Origin: Chelonoidis abingdonii
Lineage: Eukaryota > Chordata > Testudines > Testudinidae
Reading direction: 5' to 3'
DNA: 64,000 nt
NCBI RefSeq assembly: GCF_003597395.2
Contig: NC_133777.1
Span: 13,491,917-13,555,916 of the forward strand
The notes below the pieces were generated by a model that searched no databases, was not told the DNA's origin, and saw only the letters and a list, made by a program, of their open reading frames with translations. Each line of letters starts with the position of its first letter. Positions within the stretch are counted from its first letter, which is position 1. This document shows positions 12,420 through 26,109 of this stretch, piece by piece. The translations under genes and the position numbers were made by a program.

Positions 12420-13302
12420 AGCTACACATTTGCCATATCTTTATTGCACTTTTACCACATTGCAAACAATTCCACAAAAAATGCTGCAAAAGTAAGCCTA
12501 GAGGCTGCCGAAAGCAGCTTTTACCCATGTATGTATATATTTACACAAAACTATCAAAAGCAAAGTTGGAAAAGTAACAGCCCTACTATGATAGTCTAGA
12601 AAGATCAGAGCTGCTACTTTCTTATGGATAAATAGTACAACTTGTCATTGTACATCACTCTGTAAAACCAACATTCAAGTATTCTTGTCAATGCGCAGTT
12701 ATTGAAATCCCCTTGCAGCTAATCACGGTACTTATTGTTGTGGCTGTTATTTTTGCTTTTAAAAAGTTCATGTGTCTTAACCCTTTAAATGCTGAGTAGT
12801 TGAAAAACAAAGCATTCAATGTAAAGTAGGTACAGTGAATGAGAGCACTTAAAGGGTTAACACAAAATACTAAGTGGACTGTCACCAAGAATAAATTGTG
12901 AGTCACAAAACTATGCTGTCCCTCTTTTGTTAAATTTGGTAGGTAGGTGCCTGTGGTTTTTCATAGATATACCATATATAAATACAAAATATTAAATAAA
13001 GGCCTCCTTTCTATACAGAAAGATTAGGAGGTGTTTTGCCACCAGACTAGCGTCACCTGTCAGTGACCTCAATATTTTCCAAACCTTTTCATATTCTGAT
13101 TTAGGAACTATTTAAAAGCATCACATTAGACTTATTTTTCTTAATTAACTAATCCTTCACAGAGTCTACACTTTACCTACTTTGGGAACAATTAAATCTC
13201 ATTTTTGAATTCATTGAATTCACAAAGTTGCATACACAGTCTTTTGCAAGACTTTTTTTATCTTCTTTACTTAGCTAGTAAAAATGCAGTTGTGTGATTT
13301 AA
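12420..13302 (-). other. FAM20C: Probable FAM20C 3' UTR
   Basis: The segment follows the TAG stop at 13303-13305 on the minus strand and contains no recognisable recent transposon. The first good AATAAA on this strand is at 12440-12445, so the UTR would be about 0.86 kb. An imperfect inverted repeat (12772-12793 with 12842-12863, core TTAACCCTTTAA) could form a stem in the transcript. The extent is inferred from the poly(A) signal only. Confidence 0.5.
12440..12445 (-). promoter_or_regulatory. Candidate poly(A) signal AATAAA
   Basis: The plus-strand tttatt reads AATAAA on the gene strand, about 860 bases after the stop codon of FAM20C. A TG-rich stretch (tgtgtagctggagtgtct) follows within about 30 bases, as expected for a downstream element. 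Use of this site is inferred. Confidence 0.45.
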
Positions 13303-13555
13303 CTACCTCTTGGTTGTAATAGTGTTAACATCAGTGTCAAAGTCATTTTCAACCACATTAACATAACCATCTTTTTCTATACAGTCGCTAACAGCATTGA
13401 GAACAATCCGTAGCCTCCTGTCCATTGCCTCTAGGTGTAGCTGGTAAAGGATGGGTGCAACTTTATCTTTTAGTAACGATTCCTCCATCAAGTGACTGAG
13501 TTTGTATTCCTCCTTGGCTAATAACTGTAATCGCAGATAGGTAGACTTCCTTATT
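13303..13555 (-). CDS. FAM20C: FAM20C last coding exon (exon 10), C-terminus and stop
   Basis: Read on the minus strand, this exon starts after a tttattcctag acceptor (AG at 13556-13557) with one base that completes the Arg codon split from the preceding exon. It encodes 83 residues, from [10 protein letters not shown] to TTITTKR, and ends in TAG at 13303-13305. The segments [36 protein letters not shown] and the acidic tail NDFDTDVN match the C-terminus of vertebrate FAM20C as I remember it, and fit FAM20A or FAM20B less well. The segment is the C-terminal helical part of the secretory-pathway kinase fold; DCIEK supplies one cysteine. The tail after DCIEK is the most diverged part. No frameshift or internal stop is present. 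Confidence 0.95.
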
Positions 13556-14741
13556 CTAGGAATAAAGGAAAAAGAGTAAATCAGTATTTGAGTTACACTT
13601 TATTACATGTGGCATAACAGACAGAATTGAAATAATCCTTCTCATGATAATGTGGAAGACACTGACATAAGAAAACATGGTATATAAGTAATATACCGGG
13701 CACATATTCTTAATGAATGGCCAACATTTTCAAAAGTCTTTAGTGGTTTTGGGTGGCTCAATTTTTAAATGCCCTGTTGAGATGTATTAAAAAGGCCTGA
13801 TTTTCAGAAAATGTTGAGCACCCACCATCTGAAAATTGATCCCCTTTAAAGTTTCTCAGATTGGGGACCCAAAAATTAAGGCACCCAGTATCACTAGTCA
13901 CATCTGAAATTCTTGGCCAGTGACATTAAGGGTAAAATTTTCAAAACTCTCTAAGTGAGTTAGGAACCTAAGACCCATTTTTCAAAATGTACTTAGGTCA
14001 AAGAGACTTGACAATCACAAAAAGTTGAAGAAATCAAAAGTTTGCTCTGATAGTAACTGAAATAGTTTTGCTGAAAATCTCTTTCTACTGATGCAAATGA
14101 GGTATACACGTGAAAAAAAGACTTTGAGTAACATTTCAAAGTGCTAAAATGACTTAAGAGCCTAAATCTCATTTTCAAAAGGGACTTAGGTGCCTAACTC
14201 TCTCTGAAATCTGTGGGATTTAGGCTCCTAAGTGCCCAAAGAGCATCAGTGCAGAACTTTTTAACAAGAACATACTGCCCATAGCTTTTAAATGAAATTT
14301 CATGGAAGACTAAAACCAACATTTAGAGACGATTTCTGTGCAAGCATTTAAAAAAACCCACAAAACAATTAAGCTGAGAAGACATGCATATGAACTCTCA
14401 GGCAACTACACTACATGGACAGTGGTGTACAATCTGTATCTGAAATCTCCTCTTCTAGATCGAGCTCAGCACGGTGCACATCTAGATGGGAAATCCATAG
14501 ACAGAAAACCTCTTTTGCACCTGTTTTCACCACATTTGACTGTAGTCACTCCCTCAGCTTTGTAAGCACCAATTAAACAAACAGATTGTGTTGGTCAACA
14601 GTAGATGCCCAACAATACCCAGAGTGCCTTAAATGAGTGGTTCATTCAGCACATGGCTCACTCCTGAGCATTTCAGTCATGCCAGCTGAAAAAAAACAGG
14701 CCTCATTACAGATTAGGAATAAATGCCAAAATAAAACATAC
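13556..14741 (-). other. FAM20C: FAM20C intron 9 with degenerate CTAAGT-word repeats
   Basis: Much of 13720-14245 consists of variants of ttttcaaaa..gacttaggtgcctaa and its complement, a common dispersed repeat in turtle-like genomes; a relative is at about 48355-48485. Splice sites are gtatgt at 14736-14741 and ...cctag at 13556-13560 (gene strand). Confidence 0.55.
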
Positions 14742-14801
14742 CTACAGCACTGGTTTAAAGGCACCAATATGGAGAGCTCATCATGGGAATATTTTCCAAA
14801 C
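14742..14801 (-). CDS. FAM20C: FAM20C exon 9
   Basis: This 60-bp exon lies between a tttttcaatag acceptor and a gtatgt donor on the minus strand. It begins with one base completing Gly, encodes FGKYSHDELSILVPLNQCC, and ends with two bases of an Arg codon finished by exon 10. It follows directly from the metal-binding LDNGRG segment of exon 8. The two adjacent cysteines (QCC) belong to the conserved disulfide set of the FAM20 family. The phase matches both neighbours, which supports a working exon rather than a retrocopy. Confidence 0.95.
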
Positions 14802-15779
<978 letters not shown>

Positions 15780-16904
15780 CTACACTGTTATTCCTAAAGT
15801 TTTGTTGCTGAGAATGCAAATTGGCAGATAGTCCAGAAGCCGCTTATTTCAGCCATGATCAGAATATTTCTGACTTTCTTAGTTATCTATGAAAAATTAT
15901 TGTAGTTAGTCATTATTAGCTATGAAAAATGCTAAAAGATGTGGCAAATTACAGAAGAAGATATTTTTGTTCAATACTTTTTAGCTTGATTCTATATTAT
16001 CTTCTAACTGAGGACTTTGCACATCAGTTGGGAACTCTTAAATATTTATTTCTTTTGATTTATTTAAAATATCACTAACCTTTCACTTGGAAGCTTTTAT
16101 ATAATTTACAATATACATTCTCATATAACAACAGATGATAAATTTCTCGTACCATTTTTGAGGGCTAAATTACGATTTGCCCTGTGTAAGCCACAGCGCA
16201 TAGTTGCTCTACGAATCATGATCTGGTTTCTAGGTCCTTCTCCCCTGACATCCCTATCTCTAGAGCCTGCTACTTCTAGCATTCTGGCTGGCTGGCACAT
16301 TTATCAGAACAAGGCTTGTCTCCAGCCACTGCCACCTTTGACTGCCCAGTCGCCACCCATATGTGTGGGCACAGGAAGTAGCAGCTCTACAGAGCCCACT
16401 CTCCCCTGTATGCTCGGACCCACCACACATGCAGCCCAAGGGGATAAGAAATTTTTGTGCTCTCTTATTCCCCTGTGCAGGTGTATAGGGCAAGCTACCA
16501 TCTTTCCCTAAATAATTAACCTCTCAGCAAACCCTGTGAAATTGCCAGCATCCCCCTCGGAATTCCTTATCTTCAAAAGGCTTGGAGAAAAGATGAGTGT
16601 TTCAACCCATTTGTGATTAACATATCCAAACTCTAGAGGACCAAGCGAGAGGAAGTGAATTCCCTCACTGAGAATGCCCTGCCAGCTATCCAGTCTCTGT
16701 TATAATGAGGGGTTCTGCTCAAGCACCTCAGCTGACCTCAACTTCACAGAGAGACAATCTCTGACGTACCCAAGTCCTAAACCAGTAAGACCTTTTACAG
16801 TTAAAATCAACACTGATGTTCCAACTCCCAGGCAGCCAGTGAGCTCACAAAGCACCAATATTGTATTGTCTTGGTGTGAAGCTTTACTCTAGGAGCCTGT
16901 TAGG

Positions 16905-16990
16905 ATGACCAGATGTCCTGATAAAATGGGGACTGCCCCCATCGGTCAGGATGCAATTTGTCCCAATATTTCGCTTTGCTGGCAGCACTG
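16905..16990 (+). mobile_element. Truncated MITE end (TGACCAGATGTCC family)
   Basis: Starts ttaggatgaccagatgtcct, matching the left end of the 124-bp elements at 26110 and 54520. The remainder is diverged and no right terminus is visible. Confidence 0.5.
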
Positions 16991-17039
16991 GTTTTTCTGT
17001 TTTTTTTCTCAGCACTCGGCTTTTTTTTTTTCACATTTA

Positions 17040-18372
17040 ATTTCAGAAAGGGGAATTACACAAAAATGAGGAGGTTAATTAAATAGAAATTAAAAGGTAC
17101 AGCACCAAAAGTGAAATTCCTGCAAAAACTTTTGAAAGACACCATAAGAGGCTCAACTTAAATGTACACCCCAAATTAAAAAACAGTAAGGGAACCAAAA
17201 AAGGGCCACCGTTGCTAAACAATAAAGTAAAAGAAGCGGTGAGAGACAAAAAGACCATCCTTTAAAAAGTGGAAGTTAAATCCCAATGAGAAAAATAGAA
17301 AGGAGTATAAACTCTGGCAAATGATGTGTAAAAATATAATTAGAAAGGCCAAGAAAGAATTTGAAGAACAGTTAGCCAAAGACTCAAAAAGTAGTAGCAA
17401 AATTTTTTTAATGTACATCAGAAGCAGGAAGCATTCTAAACAACCAGTGGGGACACTGGAGCATTGAGATGCTAAAGGAGCACTCAGTGAAATCCATGGT
17501 ATGCCCATAGCTTGAATACTGTGTGCAGATATGGACGCTCCATCTGAAAAAAGATATATTGAAATTGGAAAAGGTTCAGAAAAGGGCAACAAAATAATTA
17601 GGGGTATGGAACAGCTGCCATATGAAGAGCGATTAATAAGTTTGGGACTTTTCAGCTTGGAAAAGAGTTGACTAAGGGAGGATGTGATAGAAGTCTGTAA
17701 AATCATGACTGGTGTGGAGAAAGTAAATAAGGAAGTGTTATTTACTCCTCATAACACAAGAACTAGGGCTGAAATTAAATAGGCAGCAGGTTAAAACACA
17801 CAAAAGGAAGTTTTGTTTTTTTTTAAACAACGCACAACCGGAGGATGTTGTGAAGGCCAAGACTATAACAGTGTTCAAAAAAGAACTAGGTAAGTTCATG
17901 GAGGATAGGTCCATCAATGGCTATTAGCCAGGATGGGCAGGGATGGTGTCCCTAGCCTCTGTTTGCCAGAAGCTGGGAATGGGCAACAGGGAATGGATCA
18001 CTTGATGATTACCTGTTCTGTTCATTTCATCTGGGACCAGGGCCGCTCGGGGGGGGGGGGCAAATGGGGCAATTTGACCCAGGCCCTGGCCCAGCAGAGG
18101 TCCGAGTCTTCGGCCGACATTTTGGCAGGAGGGCGGTCAGGGCTGCTGAAGATGCAGAGCAACTGAAGGCCCCCCCCACACCAAAATGCCGCTGAAGACC
18201 AGGACTGATGCCAAGTGAGTACAAGTGCTGCAGCTCCCCCACTTTGCCCCAGGCCCCCTGAATCCTCTGGGCAGCCCTGTTTGGGACACCTGGCATTGGT
18301 CACTGTCTGAAGACAAGATACTGGGCTAGATGGACCTTTGGTCAGACCCAGTATGGCCATTCTTATGTTCTT
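17040..18372 (+). mobile_element. CR1 LINE, internally deleted, with nested MITE
   Basis: The left part (17200-17490) parallels the CR1 at 42000-42260 (for example tagaaaggagtataaactctggcaa). At about 17490 it jumps to sequence matching 43370 onward (tccatggtatgcccatagct), so about 1.1 kb of ORF2 is missing. The 3' end is typical: ctgggctagatggacctttg, then cagtatggccattcttatgttctta. A 242-bp MITE interrupts the 3' UTR at 18038-18279. Reading frames are broken. Confidence 0.85.
18038..18279. mobile_element. hAT-type MITE nested in CR1, 242 bp
   Basis: Ends are CAGGGCCGCTCGG and CTCTGGGCAGCCCTG. Flanks tctgggac (18030-18037) and tttgggac (18280-18287) form an 8-bp target duplication with one mismatch, and removing the insert restores the CR1 consensus around ctggg(a/g)cacctggc. 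A 12-G run sits at 18049-18060. Overlapping frames of 77-112 codons here are not genes. Confidence 0.85.
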
Positions 18373-19008
18373 AGTTAAACATGTTACTTAGCATGTTTTC
18401 TAACATTTTGCTCTCAGTGAGCAGCTACAGTCTGTACTGGTTTCAGTTTCCAAATGGTTCAGTACATTACAGCAGCCCTAGGATATGTTATTCTTGTTCA
18501 GTATTTGTAAGTATTTTATTTCTGAATGGGTTGCACATAGAAAAAATACTGTTTGTGGTATATTCTCCATCTTTCCTGATTCAGCATCAACAGTCTTCTG
18601 TTTATCTACCACACCTTACGCACTAGCACACAGGTGTTCAGAGACCTACCAATAATACACAGCCTGGACATGTACATATAGAAAGCATCCATTACAACAG
18701 AATGACATTCACTTCAAACTGTGTTGTAGAGGCTCTGAATTTCCATGAAGAAAATTTCATTTGACTGTCAAAAACATTTCATTTGACTGCCAATATGGTT
18801 CTATAAATCTTTGTTCTTTTAATCCACACTGATGCAAATATGTCCAAATAAATATGCAATATTTCACAATTACCCAAATTGCACATACAAGTAAGTGCAA
18901 TTCTAGGTGTGCAACAGAAAATTGCTGAACTATACAAAACACTGTATGGAGAATTGGTTCTTACTATAATTAAATGCTGCATTTAATTTTAAAAGATCTG
19001 AAACATAC

Positions 19009-19118
19009 CCATTAGAAAATCAAAAATTGTCATATCCATTATATCCAAAATTCTGGTCCCACTGTCATAAGGTGGTGTTTGTTTAACTTCTTCACAATAA
19101 TCCGGATCAACTTCCCAT
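19009..19118 (-). CDS. FAM20C: FAM20C exon 7
   Basis: This 110-bp minus-strand exon encodes [18 protein letters not shown] and then [19 protein letters not shown]. Its acceptor is cttttccag and its donor is gtatgt. The first base completes the Glu left by exon 6; the last base starts the Gly completed in exon 8. [16 protein letters not shown] leads into the catalytic loop and is almost invariant in the FAM20 family. DYCEE supplies a conserved cysteine. I see no changes that would suggest loss of function. Confidence 0.95.
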
Positions 19119-19539
19119 CTGGAAAAGAGATATTGTTGATTGTTTATATCCGATCTAAAAGTTACTCAGTATAACAAAACCTTTCAAGGATTTAGTTGTA
19201 CTGCAGTGGGTTAGGATTAGCACATGTACTACCAACTCTACAGGCTGTTTTACGCAATACAAATTCTGATAAAGATTGTGCCTGATGAATTAAGGTAAAT
19301 TTTCTAGAATTTCTAGAAGAATCATGAGTTTAAGGAGATCAGGTGTGCCTTCTAAGTAATTATAAAGTCAGATATCTGAACTACTCAAAATTTGTTTAGG
19401 ACTGACTGGTTCACTACTGGACACAGATAGAGGCCTTGATCCAGAAAAGACTTATGCAAGTGCTTGTCTTTAGACATGGGCATACTGTTTCTTCCAGATT
19501 CTAAATATTTATTTTTTTCCAAGTACATCATTGTCTAGG

Positions 19540-19615
19540 CGCCTGATTTAATGCCCACTGAAGGCAATGAAAAGGCTCCCATTGACTTCGATGGGTTTTG
19601 GATTAGACCTCTGCA
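19540..19615. repeat. Short fold-back repeat in FAM20C intron 6
   Basis: Reads as a diverged copy of the 2890 family (gcccactgaaggcaatgaaaaggctcccattgacttcg, then gggttttggatta). It occupies part of the 594-bp intron 6 (19119-19712); the rest of that intron shows nothing distinct. Confidence 0.5.
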
Positions 19616-19711
19616 GAATTTGTGTTTATTTTTTAATTAATCACTGCTTATATTCTACCCAGCAATATATTAGCTCTGCTCCTGGAAATCCCTTTTCTTC
19701 TCCACTACTCA

Positions 19712-19930
<219 letters not shown>

Positions 19931-19997
19931 TTATTAGTGTTTTAGAGTAGGTAAAACACACAGAAATACACAAACAACCATGAACAATTATATGATC

Positions 19998-20132
19998 TTG
20001 ACTCAAAGCCCACTGATGGCTGTGGTAGTCTTTCCATTGCCTTCAATGAGCTGATCCAGTGTCCACTGAAGTCAATGGAAAGGTTGCTATTGGTTTCAGT
20101 GGTTTGGAGGGGGGTCTGGATCAGGCCCTCTG
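19998..20132. repeat. Fold-back repeat, duplicated copy
   Basis: Two inverted segments (agtctttccattgccttcaatgag and ccactgaagtcaatggaaagg) followed by ggtctggatcaggccctctg. A longer relative of the 2890 family, located just inside intron 5. Confidence 0.5.
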
Positions 20133-22336
20133 TGAAAATTTCCAATTTATGTAAAATAAAAAATAGCTTCCTCTACACTTTTCCAACTTCAATATGCCTT
20201 TTGAGAAACATTAGTCCCTACGGACACTGACGGTAAGCTCTAGATTTAACATAGTTCCCCCAAATACAGTACCTGAACATTAGATAATAACCAATATTGC
20301 TAAGAGTTTGCTCAGCACTTTCTGGAAATCAGGTCCCTTTGATATGTCTCAAGTTGGGAATCTAGAAATTAAGGTATTCAAAATCAATAGTCACTTTTTA
20401 AAATTCTGTCTCATTTCTTTCAGCACTGACAGCATTTTTTGGTATAACATGTTTTCATTTTTACAAGGGAGAATCGTTTGTGATACATGCCCAGTTTTCT
20501 AGGGAATCACAGAGCTAGCTTTGGCAATAGATACCTTAAATTTCCTCTCTGCATGCTGCATTATTGCATTAGCCAACAAACAGAATGCCTCACAGCAACT
20601 TATCATACTTTACAGGGTCTAGTACTTTAAAATCATAGATTTGCGTTGTACTAGGAGTGCCGTAATCCACTTCTCAAGTGAATACACTAGAAGGCTGAAG
20701 GATGAGTACTTTACCCCATGAAAGAAACCCAGATTATTAGCAAGAAAAGCAGAGTGATGTTCCTATTATTGCTGTTTTACTACAGGGCTTTAAACATTTG
20801 CTTTGCACAAATGTGTAAAATATAAGTGTGCAAGATTGTGTCCTCTCCTTAGGCTACTGTGACACAGGGATAAGGAGTAAGAAGCTCCACTCTTAGTACA
20901 GCTCACTGCAAGGCCAATGTAGCACCACTGGGCTTGAGTGCTGGTGGCAGAGTTGCTCTTCCTAGAGAGCAACTCACTGAAAATGGGGCAGGGATGGGTG
21001 AAGCCATGGCTCAAACACATATCCCTTCACAGGCTGGCCTTCAGAACCTGCTGTCTGCACAGGCAGCTCTGTGCTACACTATAAAGGAGTGTGGTTAGTT
21101 ACTTTCCCCCTAAGGCAATAGGACAGTTCAAGGTCTCCGAGGCCAAATGCTTCCTGGAGCTTGCTCTGCGGTGGTGCAGCTCTGCATAACCATTTTGTTG
21201 GAGCTCTGTGCCAATGGCATGATCTAACCCCGTAGCAAAAGAAAGCATCCAAAGCGGAATCTGAATAGTGTGCGGACATAAGGTAGGTGATGCAATGAGG
21301 AGAAAAGGTAGAGAGGAAGAATGCTAGCACTGTACTGTCAAGGACCACATTGCATGTTTAAAGAGGACACTCCCTCAAACAGATGAAGAAGCTACAATAA
21401 TGCTGATGTGTCCTTTTGTAAAGTAAGGCTGAACATACTTTTAAATTCAGGAGACTATGAAAGTGCAGTAAGCTTGTGATGATTCCTTTACTGATTGGAA
21501 TTGCTCAGGTCTATTGTTTAGAGAACAGACTGATTACCATGAAATTGTCTCAAACAATCAGAGTGCAGGGTTGATGGATTATTACTTAACAGTTTTTCCT
21601 AGTTTCCATGCATTTTGGTTGTGGGCATCTGATTTGTGCATTATCCCTATGGTTATTAATCAGCGGCCACATATCATGCAAATCCCTGTACTCTGATAGG
21701 CTAGCAGCCATTATTAGTCAATGAGGGTACAAGAACAATTCCCTAATTGTCATATATCGTGTCCTCAATGTTTATGTACATTGGCTAAGTTCCTTCTGAT
21801 TTGGTTCCTAAACGCAATGTACATGAATATATATTATGTTTATCCTGGGGGGCAAAGCATTTTTGACCAGTAGAAAGAGAGCGAGAGAGACAAAAAACAG
21901 TAAAAGTGAAAAAAACGAAAAGGAGAAATGATAATAAGGGGAAAGAAGAGCCAAAAAGATATTTTTGAACTTGAAATAATAATAATAAAAATCTTATGGC
22001 AATTTGAGCACCTTCTCTTTTAAAAAAAACGTTTTTCCTTTCATTTAAAATGTGACCATTGCCTGAACAATTTCAGGATAAAAATAATAACTTCAGGAGA
22101 TTTCCCATAACTCAGAAATAACCACATCCTTGACTGATAAACCCTTTGGGTTGATTATTTCCTATAAGAACCTCAGCCTTCAGTCTTGCTGCGTGTTCAA
22201 CAAAGGATATGATTAATAGGTTTCAAACAGGAATAACACTCAATTTAGCCTTTAAATAACTTGAAACAGCCCTGTAATGCATATCTATACACTGGCAGCT
22301 TTGGAAAATATCTTTCACATTGCATAGGAATACAGC

Positions 22337-22408
<72 letters not shown>
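22337..22408. repeat. (TCTA)18 microsatellite
   Basis: Seventy-two bases of uninterrupted TCTA units, in FAM20C intron 5. Such a long perfect tract is expected to be length-polymorphic. Confidence 0.97.
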
Positions 22409-23117
22409 AAATTTAGCTTAAAAATAAACTACTATAGGCCACAACATCAGGATCACCAGTCTAAAATGTGTAGGGGGTTTTATTTCCTCTCTTAAGGCTC
22501 TCCTCCAAACTGCCACTGTAGCGCTAGTCTGGCTGCAGTTTTCCACAAGGCTACACATGCATTGAAGCTTTTTAGCTTTGTCTTTGATCACGACTGTTAA
22601 ATCAGGAAAGTTTCATGCCTCCATCTGAATTTTTTTCATAATCCATAATGAAAGAGGGATGTGGTCTGAACATTGGCTGAATGCTATGGTAAGCTGCAGT
22701 TTACTAGGAAACTGGATTATCACATTGTATTCAGCACTGGTACTATTAGCTATTAACTCCTGAGGAAAAATATTTGAGATTATGCCTTTGAAAGAAATTA
22801 ATCTAGACAAACTATTGTAATAGACACCAGGCTAAACACAAAAGAAGATGTGCACAAAATCACACATAGGATCAGATTGTGATCCTTGCTGCAGGATAAA
22901 AGAGGGGAATGAGGGGACATAAAGAGATCCCCCCCGCCTACCCCCATGCTTCCTACCCATATTGAAGGCGGCACTGCAGTGGGAAGAACAGCCACCCTCT
23001 AGCTACTACTCCTCATCCTGTACTGGTGGGCATGGAGTGCGGAGGGCAGGAGCAGGGAATGGGCAGACCCTTGGCACAGCTTACTTCCTCCATGAGAAGT
23101 CAGAATTGGGTCTGCGC

Positions 23118-23372
23118 TCTGAGGGGTGGTGCTAGGCATAAGTAAACTATGCAACTGCTTAGGGCCCCAAGCAGATTAAGTGGGCCCTGCTGTAGTGTTA
23201 CCCCCCAAATACCCTTCATCTTATTTAATGTGGACTTTTTAACAAGTGTTGTGTTGTGTTGGTCTATTTATTGGTTTGAGGAAATAATACAATTAGTGTT
23301 TTAAGGGGAGGGGCAAGGGCCTCCTAGAAAGATTCTTGCTTAGGGACCCCAATGGCCTAGTACCGCTTCTGT
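23118..23372. mobile_element. hAT-type MITE, 255 bp
   Basis: Left end TCTGAGGGGTGGTGCTAGGC and right end GCCTAGTACCGCTTCTGT are imperfect inverted repeats. Flanking gtctgcgc (23110-23117) and gtctgctc (23373-23380) match at 7 of 8 bases. It has no coding capacity. Confidence 0.7.
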
Positions 23373-25440
23373 GTCTGCTCCTGGGTCAGCACAACTGTGT
23401 GTTGCCCCACACTTGGGTCAGATTGTAAGAGTGCCATCTAGTCCCCATGTTTTCACTTAGTCGAGTGCCAGCGTTGCCTGTTCATTTGCTGATGTGGATA
23501 ATCCACTGATATTTATCTCGATAGTCTGAGATACTTTCTCTTTAAAGTCTACATGAATCTGCTTACACCTGGAGGGAGGAAACTTATCATCCGCTATCCT
23601 GAACCATAACTGTTTTGTAAAGAGCAAAAGACTCAACAATGACACTCATCTGCTGTCATATTTGCTTTTTTTAGAAGGGAATCACATCAAATACCGCACT
23701 TTGTACTGCAGGATGAATGAGTATGACTTGAATGCAGTCAGCAGCTTTCCATATTGTTAGTGCAAGTAACCGGGAATAATAATTTGGCATTCATCACGTA
23801 ATAGTATCTAAATAAATCCACAGCAAAGTTTCTGGCATATCACCACAATCACATCAACTGCTGCTTGGGATGACAGACCTAACACGACACAAGCTGGTTG
23901 CACTGTGCTTTCCAATCAATCATTGTTCTTATTGGGGCATAACCAGCTATTGATTTTTACCCAGAACTCCCATTGACTTCAATGGTTATCCCAGGCATTG
24001 AAGGATGGCAGGATATGTCCTGTTGTTAGGACAACAAATCTGAAGCAAACCCACAAGAGTATTTCTTGGTGATAAGTTACAGTCAATAACAAGGCCTTTA
24101 CTGCCACCAATTGCATGCTCTGTTGGCCCAGACTTGTGGCCCATAGTCCCACTGGCTTCTAAAGGCTTGTGCAGGGGACTGCAGGATTCTGGGACTGTAG
24201 CTCACATCTTAGCATCATTGAAATGAGAGAAATGTGTTGTGCAAATCTCTTCTAAATGGGCATTTTACCATTACAAATATTTCTACCACTTCTTGCATGC
24301 AGGGATTGAGGTGAGGTTGGGTTGTATTAATATGGGGGTATATCTCTCTGAATAGCATTCTTCAAAAGGATTTCTTAAAAAAAAAAATTCAAAAACACAG
24401 ATGCCGAATATTTGTAATAATCCACAAGCCCCGTTAAGATAAATTCAAATAGGTTTTTTTAAAAAGTTTCTTTTAGATTAAAGTAGATCATCTGCATTCC
24501 AACATGACACATTTATGGACAAATCCCACTTTCCTATGATTATACAGGACATTAACGGGAGCCCCCTGTGAGGACCCAGGGCAGTATTTGTTTTTTTAAT
24601 ATAGTGTGTTGGGATGCAGCCAAAGGGGGAGCACAATACATCTGCAAACGATGCAACTCTGATGCAAGCTGCTGGCACTCTCCTAATGCAAAGGATGGTG
24701 GGATGCATCAGCACTGGCATCCTGGAAAGAGAGGGGATGTTTCAGATGGGTGGATGCACTGAAACATTTCTGCTGTGTCATGTATCAATGTGTAAACTTC
24801 CATTTCAATAAAGAACCTGAGCAGCAACTTTTTGAGGGGCCCAAAGCGATACTGGAGTACATTTGTCCCGTACTTAAGCATTTGAATATGAATTGACAGG
24901 ATTTGTGGGTTTTGACAAACTGCCTTGTAATCATAATCAAATGATCGAAAAATAGGCGTAGGATGGCTCAGCCTGATTATTACAATTAAAATTCAAAATG
25001 TGTCTGTGCATCTATGCATGCATCTTGTGGCTTTTATAAGGTACCGGAACAATAATTCTGCTCAGGTAGAAAAGAAACATTTCAACATGCTTTACAATCA
25101 AACGACTTGGCAGCACCTTTATTTCACTAAAAGTAGTGTTACTTTTAATGCTGTGCATTTAGCAATCTCTTTGCAATCACAAGTCTAGAAAGAGGATATA
25201 ATCCTGAATGCTTACTACAGCAGCACATGAAAAGATCTTTAATTTACCTGCTCAGAATAATAACAGACCCAGATTTGCTATTGTTTGCTGGAGAAAAAAA
25301 CCCATCCACAATCCCCTGGAATTGGTTACTCTGAATGAAAGCGCTAGTGCTTATCAGCTGTGTAACATGGATTTCTTTAAACTGCTGCCTCAATTATTCC
25401 TAAAACTATAGCTGACATTAATAAGTCTCTTTTTGCTACC

Positions 25441-25540
25441 GTAAGAAGACCTGTGCGTAAGCTCGAAACCTTATCTCTCTCACCAACAGAAGTGGGTCCA
25501 ATCAAAGATATTACCTCACCCACCTTCTTTCTTTTTGCTA
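25441..25540 (+). repeat. High-copy retroelement-like fragment
   Basis: Contains taagctcgaaaccttatctc and caacagaagtgggtccaatc, then aaagatattacctcacccacctt. This matches the segment at 28990-29090 and belongs to a repeat common in turtles and other sauropsids; its class is uncertain. Confidence 0.6.
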
Positions 25541-26109
25541 GTAAGTAGTATTCATTTGTAAGAGTACTAGAGTTTCCATAGCCTCCCCTGCTGCAAAGGA
25601 TGTAAAATTAATTTAAATGATTTCTTATCTATTTCCATGTCTCACGTTTAGTCCAAACTACCTGTAAGTGCATTTTTTCTGCAGTGTGCTTTCTCTTGGA
25701 AAGCAGTATAATGTATTGACTGACCCTACTGCTGTCCGATTTCAGGGGTTTACATCTCTCAGCGTAAGAATGAATGTTTCCCTGATGTGTAGTTCCAAAC
25801 AAGAGCTGCCCGCCAGTTATTGGCATAGGAGGGCCAGATAGCTCTGTCCCAAGGGACAACAGTAGGAGGTGGCCTCGGGCATGGAAACCCTGTGAGGTTC
25901 TTTCCCCAAATTGTTCCATTGTCAGGATGAGGTTTGCACACTCCACACATCATAGAACAAGCTAAGGATTTGGCCCTAACACCTCTCGGAGTGATCATTA
26001 GATGCACGAGGCCATTTGAGGGTCTGTGCCTCTTTATGTGGCTCTCTCCACACCCCTACAGCATGCTGGAAGTGTGGGTCCATTAGATCCATGCAGCCAG
26101 GGATTCCCC

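Noticed and set aside
13303..13555. Assignment of the gene to FAM20A or FAM20B
   Set aside because: The C-terminal motifs and the Glu in NAEIAAF (Gln in FAM20A) fit FAM20C better; a FAM20C-like paralogue cannot be fully excluded without a tree.
17215..17706. 163-codon minus-strand open frame, the longest in the window
   Set aside because: It is antisense to the CR1 LINE at 17040-18372; its hydrophobic look comes from the A-rich sense strand.
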